From DASQPA01 sp963757335 (lineage in GTDB: Bacteria > Acidobacteriota > Thermoanaerobaculia > Multivoradales > UBA5704): a stretch of 64,000 nucleotides of DNA. The notes under the pieces are model-generated. The model searched no databases. It was given only the letters and a program-made list of their open reading frames with translations, and was not told where the DNA came from. Location: the NCBI GenBank assembly GCA_963757335.1, contig CAVWRJ010000011.1:235179-299178 (forward strand). The letters run 5' to 3'. The translations under genes and the position numbers were made by a program. Of the stretch, positions 63,972 to 64,000 are shown piece after piece; position 1 is the first letter of the stretch; each line of letters starts with the position of its first letter.

Positions 63972-64000
63972 AGAGTAGTATACGGCCACCCGCGGGTCAA
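63972..64000 (-). promoter_or_regulatory. Candidate promoter of the ACP operon
   Basis: On the minus strand TTGACC (63995-64000) is followed after 17 bases by TACTCT (63972-63977), a partial sigma-70-like pair; TATACT at 63977-63982 is an alternative -10. The window ends here, so upstream elements cannot be judged. Confidence 0.4.

Overview
The window is high-GC DNA of a Gram-negative-type bacterium. Secreted proteins, a TonB-domain protein, VapBC pairs and a group 1h [NiFe] hydrogenase locus with DUF5947/DUF6084/DUF6893 partners are compatible with Acidobacteriota (perhaps a Thermoanaerobaculia-like lineage). That placement is inference; there is no rRNA or other marker here. Many genes carry single-base indels and one carries an amber stop. 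One indel lies in a G7 homopolymer, so some are probably assembly errors and some may be real decay.

Layout: 1-7.0 kb holds a truncated hybrid histidine kinase, a MetE-like protein, an isochorismatase-fold protein, a methyltransferase, a VapBC pair and a broken secreted protein. 7.4-23.3 kb is a nearly complete group 1h hydrogenase locus. hypA-hypB are divergent from a long plus-strand operon: small subunit, 72-aa ORF, large subunit, NifU-like, DUF5947, DUF6084, 477-aa protein, DUF6893 miniprotein, maturation protease, second DUF6893-like miniprotein, YceI, hypC, hypD (amber), hypE, SIS protein, glutaredoxin-like, hypF. Genes overlap by ATGA/GTGA. A second VapBC pair follows hypF.

24-28.4 kb is foreign in character. 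It has a tandem array, a decayed transposase, and then a lower-GC block of four minus-strand genes punctuated by three integron attC-like sites: a proteasome-like Ntn hydrolase, a nuclease-like protein with a C-terminal J domain, an HNH nuclease and an AbiV/HEPN protein. No integron integrase is visible, so it resembles a CALIN (attC array without integrase). 28.7-33.6 kb holds small, partly broken genes and two 21-bp-unit tandem arrays.

33.6-64 kb is a lipopeptide-type biosynthetic cluster: an MFS transporter, a 19.7-kb six-module NRPS (six C-A-PCP modules, no terminal thioesterase, three frameshifts), a divergent KS/P450/aminotransferase/hotdog thioesterase operon, and a convergent ACP/B12-radical SAM/B12-radical SAM/FAAL operon. 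A plausible scheme is that FAAL and ACP load a fatty acid, the radical SAM proteins, KS, P450 and aminotransferase modify it, and the first C domain joins it to a hexapeptide. Hand-read adenylation codes suggest X-X-Ala-?-Pro-Val.

Short repeats are conspicuous: 21-bp tandem arrays in intergenic DNA, 9-bp tracts in protein linkers, and a structured palindromic repeat present once inside the NRPS and once between genes.
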